DNA of 64,000 nucleotides from WTGU01 sp965200925. Its GTDB lineage: Bacteria > Pseudomonadota > Alphaproteobacteria > UBA828. The position numbers were made by a program, and so were the translations under genes. The stretch covers positions 3,472,001 through 3,536,000 of the forward strand of contig OZ241738.1 in the NCBI GenBank assembly GCA_965200925.1, written 5' to 3'. Every line of letters starts with the position of its first letter. Positions within the stretch are counted from its first letter, which is position 1. This document shows, piece by piece, positions 50,851-58,522 of the stretch. The notes beneath the pieces are model-generated. The model was not told the DNA's origin, searched no databases, and worked only from the letters and a program-made list of their open reading frames with translations.

Positions 50851-52911
50851 CTAATTCGCCCCCGTGACCCAGATCGCGGTGTCGTGGAAGACGGCGCCGC
50901 CGTTGGGGTAGCCGGGGGCGGCGGAGGTCAGGGTGTTGACGCCGATTCCCTCCTCGAAGGCGGTGTTGGGCCAGACGCTTTCGACGATCACGGTGCCGCG
51001 TTGCTGGGCACCGCCGGCGATTCGCGCATGCAGCAGGATGGAGCCCCGCGTGTTGCCGAGGCGGATGCGGTCGCCGTCGGCGAGGCCGAGATCGCGGGCG
51101 TCGCCGGGATGGAGGAGGGCGCTGGGGCGCGCTTCCTTGGCCTGGCTGGTGTGCGTCTCGGTGAAGCTCGAATTGAGGTAGTTGTGCGCCGGCGCGGTCA
51201 CGAGGCGGAAGGGGTGCTCTTCGTCGGCCGCGTCGATCACCGCCATGTGGTCGGGGAACGCCGGCATCTGCGCGCCGTGCGGCCCCATCGACGCCCAGTC
51301 CGGCTTGAAGCGGAAGCGTCCGTCCGGCCAGCCGAAGCCTTTCAGGTGATGGGCGGTCTCGAAATCCGGCATACAGTCGTGCCAGCGCTTCGCCTTGAGG
51401 GTCGCCGCGTCGGGCAGGCCCGAGCGCGCGAGCGTCGCGTCGATCAGCGCCCAGGCGGTCATGCGGAAGCCCGGATGGTCGGCGCCGAGGCGCTCGGCCA
51501 GGGCGCAGACGACCTCGTGATTGGCGCGCGCCTCGGCGGGGGGCTCGATCGCCTTCGCGCCCATGAGGAGATAGGCGTGGCCGCCGCCGACATAGATGTC
51601 GTCGTGTTCGAGAAACATGGTCGCGGGCAGCACGACGTCGGCGAAGCGGGCGGTGTCGGTCATGAACTGCTCGTGCACGGCGAGGAACAGGTCCTCCCGT
51701 TGCAGGCCGGCGCGCACCCTGGCCGATTCCGGCGCCACCGCCGCGGGGTTGACGTTCTGCATGAGCATCGCGGTCACCGGGGGGCCGTCGCCCAGGTCCG
51801 ACGGCTCGCCGGTCAGCACCGGGCCGATACGCGACATGTCGAGGCGGCGCACCTTCGGATCGCGGGCGTCGAGCCCCTCGATCAACGTCGAATCGATGCC
51901 GAACGCGCTCTTGGTGGAGAAAAGGGCGCCGCCGCCCTCGTGGCGCCAGGCGCCGGTGACCGCGGGGATGCAGGTGACCGCGTGCATGTTGGCCGCGCCG
52001 TTGCGGGAGCGGGTGAACCCGTAGCCCAGGCGGATGTAGGTGCGCGCCGTCCGGCCGATGAGGCGCGCGAGATCGACGATCCCGGCGGCCGGGATTCCCG
52101 TGATGCCGGCCGCCCAGTCGGGGCCGCGGCTCCGGAGATGGGCTTCGAACTCGTCCGGGCAATCGGTGTAGCGCGCGAGGTAGGGGCGGTCCGCGAAGCC
52201 TTCCGCGAAGAGCACGTGCATGATGGCGCAGGCGAGCGCGCCGTCCGTCCCCGGGCGGAGCGCGACGTGGCGGTCGGCGACCTTGGCCGTGCGCGTCTCG
52301 TAAGGGTCCACGACGACGAGCGTCGCCCCCCGCGTCTTCCGCGCCCGCGCGATGTGGGTCATCACATTGACCTGGGTCGAGGCGGGATTGCAGCCCCAGA
52401 CGACGATCAGGTCGGACTTCGCCATCTCGCGCGGGTCGCTGCCCCGGAAGACGCCGGCGCCGGCCTGCCAGCCGTCGCTCGAAAGGCGGGTGCAGATGGT
52501 CTCGTCCTGCGACGAATAGCCCATGACGTGGCGCAGCCGGTTGATCCCGTCGCGCTGCACCAGCCCCATGGTGCCGGCGTAGTAGTAGGGCCAGACGGCT
52601 TCCCGGCCGTGCTTCCCGGCGGCGCTGACGAACGCCTCGGCGATGATGTCGAGCGCGTCGTCCCACGCGATCGGGCGGAACGCGCCGCCGCCCTTCTCGC
52701 CGGTGCGCTGCAAGGGGCGCGTGAGCCTGTCCGGGTGATGCACGCGCTCGGCGTAGCGTGCGACCTTGGCGCAGATCACGCCGGCGGTGTAGTCGTTCTC
52801 CCGCGCCCCCCGCACCGCGCCGATCCGGTCCGGCGCGAGGCGTTCCACCTCGAGCGCGCAGGTCGACGGGCAGTCGTGCGGGCAGGCGGTCGCGACGAAT
52901 TCGCTCGGCAT
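50851..52911 (-). CDS. Molybdopterin-dependent oxidoreductase (DMSO reductase family)
   Basis: A 686-residue protein. The N-terminal 4Fe-4S motif uses Cys10, Cys14, Cys18 and Cys47 (ACPHDCPSTC, then GVICAKVARYAE). Bis-MGD-binding segments include VVWGCNPASTQVN near residue 170, ICTRLSSDGWQ near 137, and the C-terminal cap LNSSFTETHTSQAK followed by ALLHPGDARDLGLADGD. It has no twin-arginine signal, so it is cytoplasmic. It may oxidise formate or another small substrate, or reduce an oxyanion; no electron-transfer subunit is adjacent. It needs the cofactor made by MoaC and MoeA. It shares a divergent region with the ROK regulator. Confidence 0.87.
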   Translation of the reverse strand: MPSEFVATACPHDCPSTCALEVERLAPDRIGAVRGARENDYTAGVICAKVARYAERVHHPDRLTRPLQRTGEKGGGAFRPIAWDDALDIIAEAFVSAAGKHGREAVWPYYYAGTMGLVQRDGINRLRHVMGYSSQDETICTRLSSDGWQAGAGVFRGSDPREMAKSDLIVVWGCNPASTQVNVMTHIARARKTRGATLVVVDPYETRTAKVADRHVALRPGTDGALACAIMHVLFAEGFADRPYLARYTDCPDEFEAHLRSRGPDWAAGITGIPAAGIVDLARLIGRTARTYIRLGYGFTRSRNGAANMHAVTCIPAVTGAWRHEGGGALFSTKSAFGIDSTLIEGLDARDPKVRRLDMSRIGPVLTGEPSDLGDGPPVTAMLMQNVNPAAVAPESARVRAGLQREDLFLAVHEQFMTDTARFADVVLPATMFLEHDDIYVGGGHAYLLMGAKAIEPPAEARANHEVVCALAERLGADHPGFRMTAWALIDATLARSGLPDAATLKAKRWHDCMPDFETAHHLKGFGWPDGRFRFKPDWASMGPHGAQMPAFPDHMAVIDAADEEHPFRLVTAPAHNYLNSSFTETHTSQAKEARPSALLHPGDARDLGLADGDRIRLGNTRGSILLHARIAGGAQQRGTVIVESVWPNTAFEEGIGVNTLTSAAPGYPNGGAVFHDTAIWVTGAN

Positions 52912-53063
52912 GGCGCTTCCTCCTCGAAGCCGGCTCGCGCCGATGATAGCCGATCCGGCGCCCCGCGCCGATACCGCCGGCCCCCGGGCTTCGTATCGTT
53001 TCGGTTTGATCGTGACCCCATTCGTGGTATGCCTCGCCGCGCGACGGAAGGCGAGCTCCTCGC

Positions 53064-53168
53064 ATGACCGAACGCCGCCCTTCTCCCGACTCCCCGCGCG
53101 CCATCGAGGCCGGCGCCCGCCCGGATGGCGCGCCGCCCCTGATGCCCGGGGGGGGGGGGGGGGGGTAG
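53064..53168 (+). CDS. Possible leader peptide ending in the poly-G tract
   Basis: ATG at 53064 follows GGAAGGCGAG and opens 34 codons: MTERRPSPDSPRAIEAGARP, then DGAPPLMP and six Gly from 18 G, closed by TAG at 53166. With 17 G (or 20) the same reading would continue 17 codons after the tract and stop at TGA 53218-53220, overlapping the regulator's ATG as ATGA. Composition is proline/arginine-rich and not clearly protein-like, so this may be chance. The 152 bases between 52911 and 53063 hold the divergent promoters; nothing specific is visible there. Confidence 0.3.
   Translation: MTERRPSPDSPRAIEAGARPDGAPPLMPGGGGGG
53148..53165 (+). repeat. Homopolymer of 18 G upstream of the ROK regulator
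   Basis: Eighteen consecutive G lie 51 bases before the regulator's start codon. In a GC-rich genome such a run is still exceptional. Long G or C runs mutate by slippage and act as phase-variation switches in several bacteria. The tract could also fold into a G-quadruplex, or be a base-calling artefact of two-colour sequencing. Confidence 0.85.
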
Positions 53169-53216
53169 AAAACCTGATTCTTCCCCGCGCTCGGACATGA
53201 CGCGGCGCATGGCGGC

Positions 53217-54437
53217 ATGACGGAAGGCGTGCTGCCTGCGCGGCGCGGCGGCGGCCTGCGGCACGGGAACCGCCGGGATGTGCTGCGGGCGCTCGTGCTG
53301 CGCGGGCCGCAGCCGCGAGCGGTGCTGGCCGGGAGGCTCGGCCTGACCGGCGCCGCGCTGTCGCGCGTCACGCGCGAACTCCTGGACGCAGGCTTGGTGC
53401 GGGAGCTGCCGGAGGAGACGAGCGCCGGACCCGGCCGCCGCCTCGTGCCCCTGGACCTCGCGCCGGAGGGCGGGTATGTGCTCGGGATCGGAATCAGCTC
53501 CATCCTTCAGACGATCACCCTGGCCGATCTCAAGAACCGGACCCTCGCGGGGGTGGATCTGACTCTCGATTCCGTGAGCGACGCGGATGCCGTCGTCACC
53601 CACCTGGCCCGCGAGAGCCGGCGGCTGATCGACGCCCATGTTACCGATCGCCGCCGCCTGCTGGGCGGCTTCCTCATGATCTCCGGCTGGGTGGACGGCG
53701 GGCGCGGCGCCGTGCGGCGCTCTCTCTACATGGGAGAGGGCTGGAACGACCTGCCCCTGCGCGAGCGATTCGCGGACCTTCTCGACCTGCCGATGAGGAT
53801 CGAATCCCTGCCGGCCGCCACCGGGCTCGCGGAAATGCGCTTCGGCGCAGCGCGCGGGTGGAACGACGCGCTGGCGTTCACCTGCGGTCTCGGGCTCGGC
53901 GCGGGGCTGATCCTGAACGGACGCCCGGTCGAGGGGCGCGTTTCCTCGGCCAGCGAAATCGGGCGGGCGCCGGCGACCGGCGCCGACGGCGCGACGGCGG
54001 CGCTGGACCTGCTGGCGAGCGGCTTCGCCGTCCTGCGGCGGCTGGGTGACGAGAGCGCGGGTCTCCGGCTCCCGCACGGGCGGGAGAGGGTGGAACGGCT
54101 CTTCGCCGCGATCGAGCGCGACCGGAAGGGAGACCCGTCCGTGGCCTCGGCCATGGCCGGGGCGGGTCGCGAACTGGGCCGCGCCGTCGCGCGCTTTGCC
54201 CTGTTCGCCGCGCCGGAGGTCGTGGTGATCGCTGGCCCCCTCTCCACGGCGCCCCGCTATCTGGCCGCCGCCAGGGAGACCATCGCCGAGGAGATGGGCA
54301 CGGCCCCGCTCGACGTCGTCGCCGGCACCGTCACCGGCTACACGGGCGGCCTCTCGGCCACCTGCGCGCTGGCTGTCTGCGAATACCTGTTCGAGCGGGA
54401 CCCGGACTTCCAGGGCGCGGGCGCGCCGGCGCCGTGA
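53217..54437 (+). CDS. ROK family transcriptional regulator (NagC/Mlc-like)
   Basis: A 406-residue protein. The N-terminal winged helix-turn-helix (LVLRGPQPRAVLAGRLGLTG, then AALSRVTRELLDAGLV) precedes a ROK sugar-kinase-like domain (VLGIGISSILQTITLADL near residue 85, TCGLGLGAGLILNG near 220). The usual zinc-binding CxCGxxGCxE motif is missing; at that place it has SSASEIGRAPATGADG, so ligand binding or structure may differ from NagC. Such regulators repress sugar genes until an amino sugar or its phosphate binds. The divergent molybdopterin oxidoreductase gene is a candidate target; the nagB-ROK kinase cluster at 17-20 kb is another. Its start codon follows the G18 tract. Confidence 0.8.
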   Translation: MTEGVLPARRGGGLRHGNRRDVLRALVLRGPQPRAVLAGRLGLTGAALSRVTRELLDAGLVRELPEETSAGPGRRLVPLDLAPEGGYVLGIGISSILQTITLADLKNRTLAGVDLTLDSVSDADAVVTHLARESRRLIDAHVTDRRRLLGGFLMISGWVDGGRGAVRRSLYMGEGWNDLPLRERFADLLDLPMRIESLPAATGLAEMRFGAARGWNDALAFTCGLGLGAGLILNGRPVEGRVSSASEIGRAPATGADGATAALDLLASGFAVLRRLGDESAGLRLPHGRERVERLFAAIERDRKGDPSVASAMAGAGRELGRAVARFALFAAPEVVVIAGPLSTAPRYLAAARETIAEEMGTAPLDVVAGTVTGYTGGLSATCALAVCEYLFERDPDFQGAGAPAP

Positions 54438-54441
54438 CCGC

Positions 54442-54480
54442 TTGGTGGGCGCACCAGGACTCGAACCTGGGACCCGCTGA
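54442..54480 (-). repeat. Duplicated 3' half of tRNA-Lys (possible attachment site)
   Basis: These 39 bases are identical to 55406-55444, the 3' half of the tRNA-Lys gene including the CCA end, and in the same orientation. Identity stops abruptly at 54481. A direct repeat of a tRNA 3' end is the usual footprint of integration by a tyrosine-recombinase element, so this may be the distal attachment site. It cannot make a tRNA. Confidence 0.8.
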
Positions 54481-54798
54481 GAACGAACCACGCGTTGACG
54501 GCTTAATCCGCGTGGACCGCGGTGCCCTTGGCGACGGGGCGCAACAACGGGAACGAATGGGAATGCTTAGGGTAAGGCGCCGGTGCGGCCGTTCGCTCGC
54601 ATCGCCGCCAGAGGCTGAATCCACCCCGCTGGCGGCCATTCGCTCCCGCCGGGGAGCACGCCGATCGCGCCGCCTACATGCGGAGATATCGCGCCGCACG
54701 CCGGCGGGTGCTCCGGGTACGGCGCCCGTCAGCCGCGCGCTGTGGACGCTCCCGGCCGCCCGTGGGCGACGCCGGCGCGGGTGTCGAGGGCGCAGCCG
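54481..54798. other. Gene-free stretch inside the tRNA-Lys direct repeats
   Basis: No open frame in these 318 bases looks coding; the candidates are short, arginine-rich and without recognisable motifs. I see no integrase remnant, terminator or CRISPR-like repeat. A slightly AT-richer patch around 54481-54570 directly follows the tRNA fragment. Confidence 0.5.
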
Positions 54799-55044
54799 TC
54801 AAAGCTTGGTGAAGGCGGCCATGGCGGTGATCAAGACGGCGGTCATGGCAGGCAACGCGCGGTAGAGGCGGATTTCGAGAGCGGTGATCTTCGCTTCAAG
54901 GCCGGCGATGCCGGCCTTGGTCGCGCCGCCTTCGGCAACGGCATCGCGCACGGTGTCCGTGGTCGTTTCGGCCTGCTTGGCGTTGAAGCCGGCATCGGTG
55001 AGCGCCTTCACGGCCGCATGGGTGTCGAAGGTGGCGGCGGTCAT
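54799..55044 (-). CDS. Small DUF1640-like protein with C-terminal membrane helix
   Basis: An 81-residue protein starting MTAATFDTHAAVKALTDAGF. AKQAETTTDTVRDAVAEGG resembles the N-terminal part of the coiled-coil protein at 35847-36257 (FDTLAYARRLKEAGVDDAQA, then VRDAVTEG). A short helix (GLEAKITALEIRLYRAL) and one transmembrane segment (AMTAVLITAMAAF) follow. It is a minimal version of that family with few heptads. It lies between the two tRNA-Lys repeats, so it may be cargo. Function unknown. Confidence 0.6.
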   Translation of the reverse strand: MTAATFDTHAAVKALTDAGFNAKQAETTTDTVRDAVAEGGATKAGIAGLEAKITALEIRLYRALPAMTAVLITAMAAFTKL

Positions 55045-55075
55045 GGCGTGCTTTCCCGGCGGGCGCCGGGCTTCG

Positions 55076-55267
55076 TCAATCGGTTTCGGCGCCGCGCCGC
55101 CCGGCGATGGCGTCGCGCAACCCTTCCATCACGCCTTCGAGGCGAGCGACCCGTTCGCCGAGCGCGGCGACCCGCTCGCCGAGCCTGTTCATGTCGCGAT
55201 GAAGTGACCACAGGAACCCGACGACGGCGACCCCGACGACGACGATGGCGATGAACTCGTTCGACAT
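55076..55267 (-). CDS. Small membrane-anchored coiled-coil protein
   Basis: A 63-residue protein from the ATG at 55267. One N-terminal transmembrane helix (FIAIVVVGVAVVGFLWSL) is followed by a coiled coil (RLGERVAALGERVARLEGVM) and a short basic end. Proteins of this plan are common in alphaproteobacteria and have no assigned role. The order, membrane helix first, is opposite to its neighbour at 54799-55044, 31 bases downstream on the same strand. Both lie inside the tRNA-Lys direct repeats. Confidence 0.55.
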   Translation of the reverse strand: MSNEFIAIVVVGVAVVGFLWSLHRDMNRLGERVAALGERVARLEGVMEGLRDAIAGRRGAETD

Positions 55268-55406
55268 GGCGCCAATGTGGCGACCCCGCCCCGCCGCGTC
55301 AATGGCGGTGAATGGCATTGAGCGGGTTTCGTGTCCCCGTGTTGACATAGTGTTGACACGGCTTTCCGACCGACCGCGCCATCCTTCCCTAAGCTATTGA
55401 TTTGAT

Positions 55407-55482
55407 TGGTGGGCGCACCAGGACTCGAACCTGGGACCCGCTGATTAAGAGTCAGCCGCTCTACCAACTGAGCTATGCGCCC
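55407..55482 (-). tRNA. tRNA-Lys (anticodon CTT)
   Basis: A 76-base cloverleaf on the minus strand. It starts GGGCGCATAGCTCAG, has the D-loop TTGGTAGAGC, the anticodon stem-loop GCTGACTCTTAATCAGC with CTT in the centre, the T-arm GGTTCGAGTCC and an encoded CCA end. The 7-base acceptor stem GGGCGCA/TGCGCCC pairs fully. Its 3' half is repeated at 54442-54480. The cas3 gene runs divergently from its 5' side. Confidence 0.95.
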
Positions 55483-55493
55483 GCCCGGCCGCC

Positions 55494-55522
55494 CGTATCG
55501 CACCGCAGCCGGGCAGAGTCAA
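55494..55522 (-). promoter_or_regulatory. Promoter of tRNA-Lys
   Basis: Read on the minus strand, TTGACT (55522-55517) and GATACG (55499-55494) are separated by exactly 17 bases, and the tRNA 5' end follows 11 bases later. This matches a sigma70-type -35/-10 pair for a stable RNA. Confidence 0.6.
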
Positions 55523-55563
55523 CGCCGCGACCTCGCGTCCGCGCGGTGTGTGGAGAGGGAACG

Positions 55564-58362
55564 ATGAGGGTGCCCGGCGATGCGCGCTCGCCCATGCCTT
55601 ACAATGCCGTCAGCATGGCCGGAACCGACGAGAATGTCCTCTCCTTCTGGGGCAAGGCCCGCCCCCTTGCCCCCGGCCGCGGCCCGGAACGACATCCATT
55701 GGCGTTCCACTGTCTCGATGTGGCAGCAGTCGGTGAAGCTCTGCTGGCGCGACATCGCGGCCTGGGCGATGGTCTGTTTCGCTTGCTGGGCTTGCCGCAA
55801 GACCGAGCCGCTCCTCTCGTTCCCTTCCTGCTCTGCCTGCACGATATCGGCAAGTTCGCCAAGCGGTTTCAAGCCAAGGAGCCGCTTCTTTACCCCGCTT
55901 GTTTCGCCGACGACCCGCAGCCGCTGCCCTACGATCACGGCGCCGGCGGCTTGCGGTTGTTCGACGCCGACGGCGAAGCCTTCCGTCTGCCATGCACCGG
56001 CGGTTCCCGCGCATGGAGGCCATTGATTTCGGCAGTCGCCGGCCATCATGGGGCACCGCCTACGACGCCTCAGAGAAACGAGACGCGCGTCACCCTGCGC
56101 GGCGATTTCGGCGCGCAGGGGATCGAGGCGGCGTGTGCGTTCATCCGCGAGGCGCACGGGCTTTTCTCCCTGCCGCAGAGCGTGCCGCCCCTCGACGATG
56201 CCTGCGCGCGCCGCGCTTCCTTCGCCCTGGCCGGTCTTGCCGTGCTGGCAGACTGGATCGGCTCGAACCAGACTTGGTTTCCCTATCGCGATCCCGAGGG
56301 TTTCGAGGATCTCGAAGCCTATTGGAGAGACGCCCGGAAGCGAGCCGGGAAAGCCGTCGCGGAGTCGGGCGTGCCGCCAGCCGCAAGCCGGGGCCGGGGC
56401 TGCCTCGGCTATGACGTGCTGATCGAAGAAGGCGCCATTCCGAGTCCGATGCAGGACTGGATGCGCACGCTTGAACTGCCCGACGGCCCGGCCCTGTTCA
56501 CGATCGAGGACGAGACCGGCAGCGGCAAGACTGAAGCGGCGCTGATGCTCGCCCATCGCCTGATGGCGGCGGGCCGCGCGGACGGCCTCTATCTGGCCCT
56601 GCCGACGATGGCCACCGCCAACGCCATGTTCGACCGTCTCGGCAAGGCGTACCGCGCGCTGTTCGCGGCCGAAGCGGCACCGTCCCTGGCTTTGGCGCAC
56701 GGGTCGCGCGACATGCACGATGGTTTCCGTTCGGCCGTGTTGCGCGGCGGGCGCGCGGAAGCGCCCTATTCCGGAGCCGGCGGCGCCGACGACGATTCCG
56801 AAACGACCGCGTCGGCGTCGTGCGCGGCCTGGATCGCCGACGACCGACGCTTGGCGTTCCTGGCGGACGCGGGTGCCGGCACGGTGGATCAGGCTCTTCT
56901 GGCGGTCTTGCCGAACCGTCATCAGTCGCTGCGGCTCCTCGGGCTCATGCGCCGCGTCCTCGTCTTCGACGAGGTACATGCCTACGATGCCTACATGCGG
57001 CGCGAGATCGAGGCGCTGCTCGAATTCCAGGCGGGGTTGGGCGGTTCGGCGATCCTGCTGTCCGCGACCTTGCCACGGAAGACTCGTGAATGGTTGGCAA
57101 ACGCCTTCTCCAGGGGTCTGGGCGAGCGGTCGGATGCCCCGACAGCCCCGGACGGCGGCGGCCCGGATTATCCACTGGTCGCGGTGCGCGCGGCCGGCGT
57201 TCGAACATGCACGAAGGTGGCTGGCAGGTCCGTCCGATCGCGCACCTTGCCCCTGCGGTTCTTGAGAACGGAGGAAGAGGCGCTGGCGGCGGTCGAACGG
57301 GAAGCTCGCGCCGGCAAGGCGGTCCTCTACATCCGCAACACCGTCGACGATGCGCTTGATGCTTATGAAGCATTGATGGCGTGCGGATTGCGCGCCGATC
57401 TATTCCACGCTCGGTTCGCGCTCGTCGACCGTCTGAAGATCGAGAGACGGATCATGTCGGCGTTCGGCAAGGAAAGCGAGCTCGCTGATCGCACTGGCAA
57501 GGTGCTGGTGGCGACGCAGGTCGTCGAACAGTCCCTCGACCTGGATTTCGACGCGATGGTGACGGATCTTGCCCCGGTCGATCTGGTGATTCAGCGTGCG
57601 GGGCGACTCTGGCGGCACCACCGCCCGGACCGGTGGGGACAACCCGAATTGCTGGTCGTGGGGCCCACGCCGGACTCCGACGCGGGCGAAGACTGGTTCG
57701 CGAACGCTTTCCCGCGCGCCGCCCATGTTTATCGCGACCACGCCCGGCTGTGGCTGACTGCCCGGGCACTCGAGAACGCGGAAGCCATCGAAAGCCCCGG
57801 CGGCCTGCGGGCGCTCGTCGAAGCGGTCTATGGGGACGATTCCGAGGCGTGCGTTCCGGAGGGGTTGAAAAGCCGGTTCTTCGATGCCGAGGGCCGAGCC
57901 GGTGCCGAGCGCGGCATCGCGACGACAAACGTGCTGAAGCTCTCCACGGGGTATGTGCGCGACGGCGGCGCCTGGGATCGCGACGTCCGGACGCCCACCC
58001 GGCTCGATGACGATCCGGGAATCACGCTGCGCCTCGCGCGGCTCAGCGGTGGCCGGGTCGCGCCCTATGCCCGGGATACCGCGCCGGACCAGCCATGGCG
58101 TGCATGGCGGCTCAGCGAGGTGAACGTTCCGGCCCGGCGCGTCGGCGATGAAGTCATTCCGCCCGGACATGCCGACGCCGTGTGCGCCGCGAAGGCCGAC
58201 TGGACGCGACTGGACGACGGCAAACGACTGGTTTTGCTGGTCGATGCGGGAGAGGGTGCGATGAGGGAGGCGTTGACGGCCGATATCACGACGAACGCCG
58301 AAGCGTCCTTGTGGTACAGCCCGGCGACGGGCTTGCATTGGCGCTGTGCAGCCGCTAGATAG
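55564..58362 (+). CDS. cas3: CRISPR-associated helicase/nuclease Cas3 (type I-E)
   Basis: About 932 residues. The N-terminal HD nuclease domain has HPLAFHCLDVAAVG near residue 42, CLHDIGKFAKRF near 95 and AVAGHHGAPP near 160. The SF2 helicase follows with Walker A TGSGKTEAALML near 318, DEVH box LVFDEVHAYDAYM near 470, motif III LLSATLPRK near 500 and motif VI VIQRAGRLWRHHRP near 675. Cas3 unwinds and degrades DNA bound by Cascade. The ATG at 55564 follows GGAGAGGGAACG; ATGs at 55594 and 55615 are alternatives, while the longer open frame would run into the tRNA gene. Unlike the usual operon, an RNase-like gene separates it from cas8e. Confidence 0.93.
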   Translation: MRVPGDARSPMPYNAVSMAGTDENVLSFWGKARPLAPGRGPERHPLAFHCLDVAAVGEALLARHRGLGDGLFRLLGLPQDRAAPLVPFLLCLHDIGKFAKRFQAKEPLLYPACFADDPQPLPYDHGAGGLRLFDADGEAFRLPCTGGSRAWRPLISAVAGHHGAPPTTPQRNETRVTLRGDFGAQGIEAACAFIREAHGLFSLPQSVPPLDDACARRASFALAGLAVLADWIGSNQTWFPYRDPEGFEDLEAYWRDARKRAGKAVAESGVPPAASRGRGCLGYDVLIEEGAIPSPMQDWMRTLELPDGPALFTIEDETGSGKTEAALMLAHRLMAAGRADGLYLALPTMATANAMFDRLGKAYRALFAAEAAPSLALAHGSRDMHDGFRSAVLRGGRAEAPYSGAGGADDDSETTASASCAAWIADDRRLAFLADAGAGTVDQALLAVLPNRHQSLRLLGLMRRVLVFDEVHAYDAYMRREIEALLEFQAGLGGSAILLSATLPRKTREWLANAFSRGLGERSDAPTAPDGGGPDYPLVAVRAAGVRTCTKVAGRSVRSRTLPLRFLRTEEEALAAVEREARAGKAVLYIRNTVDDALDAYEALMACGLRADLFHARFALVDRLKIERRIMSAFGKESELADRTGKVLVATQVVEQSLDLDFDAMVTDLAPVDLVIQRAGRLWRHHRPDRWGQPELLVVGPTPDSDAGEDWFANAFPRAAHVYRDHARLWLTARALENAEAIESPGGLRALVEAVYGDDSEACVPEGLKSRFFDAEGRAGAERGIATTNVLKLSTGYVRDGGAWDRDVRTPTRLDDDPGITLRLARLSGGRVAPYARDTAPDQPWRAWRLSEVNVPARRVGDEVIPPGHADAVCAAKADWTRLDDGKRLVLLVDAGEGAMREALTADITTNAEASLWYSPATGLHWRCAAAR

Positions 58363-58366
58363 GGAC

Positions 58367-58460
58367 CGGTTCCCGCCAGATGGGTGCGGGATGGACCGTG
58401 CGTGGCTGCGTGACGGGAAGATGATCCCTTGCGTTCCCTGCCGTGGCGGGGCAAGATGCA
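58367..58460 (+). ncRNA. CreA-like crRNA-like antitoxin RNA candidate: two degenerate I-E repeats around a 32-nt pseudo-spacer
   Basis: Pseudo-repeat 1 (58367-58398) holds a TCCCGC/GCGGGA stem and ends ATGGACCG, one base from the typical I-E crRNA handle ATGAACCG. Pseudo-repeat 2 (58431-58460) starts GCGTTCCCTGC, forms a 6-bp stem (CCCTGC/GCGGGG, one G-T pair) with a 4-base loop, and matches the common I-E repeat GTGTTCCCCGC...GCGGGG at 15 of its first 21 positions. Between them lie exactly 32 bases (58399-58430), the standard I-E spacer length. The unit sits in the 160-base gap between cas3 and the small RNase-like gene. In CreTA modules such a degenerate mini-array encodes an RNA that guides Cascade to the toxin promoter. 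The genuine array is outside the window, so the cognate repeat could not be compared. Confidence 0.6.
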
Positions 58461-58466
58461 CTATCT

Positions 58467-58486
58467 ATGTGCGTCGCCGCATGGCG
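58467..58486 (+). promoter_or_regulatory. Predicted Cascade target (PAM plus partial protospacer) in the toxin promoter region
   Basis: ATG (58467-58469), a functional type I-E PAM in E. coli, is followed by TGCGTCGCCGCATGGCG (58470-58486). Against the pseudo-spacer start TGCGTGGCTGCGTGACG this gives 13 matches in 17; mismatches fall at 6, 9, 12 and 15. Positions 6 and 12 are flipped out in I-E Cascade and need not pair, and position 9 would be a G-U wobble, so the seed is effectively complete. Beyond 17 there is little match, as expected for repression without cleavage. The AT-rich patch 58460-58468 is the best -10 candidate for the downstream gene. Confidence 0.55.
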
Positions 58487-58522
58487 ATTGGTTGAGCGGG
58501 AAACGGAGCGAATGACATCGAG

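Noticed and set aside
53148..53165. Poly-G as part of a tRNA, rRNA or repeat element.
   Set aside because: It is a pure homopolymer without flanking repeats; reported as possible phase-variation tract or artefact.
49997..53503. A single minus-strand frame of 1168 codons and other very long frames (for example plus strand 4817-7780, 5' extension of moaC to 22866).
   Set aside because: They overlap well-recognised genes, are rich in Arg, Pro and Ala, and contain no conserved motifs except where a real gene shares the frame; they are by-products of high GC.
54442..54480. A second functional tRNA-Lys gene.
   Set aside because: Only the 3' half is present; the anticodon arm and 5' half are missing.
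55402..55563. An N-terminal extension of cas3 starting inside the tRNA-Lys gene.
   Set aside because: It would translate the tRNA complement; the family start and a ribosome-binding site support 55564 or later.
58367..58460. The repeat-like unit as an ordinary CRISPR array.
   Set aside because: Only two repeats, diverged from each other, with no third unit; it is described as a CreA-like candidate instead. No true CRISPR array is visible anywhere in the window.
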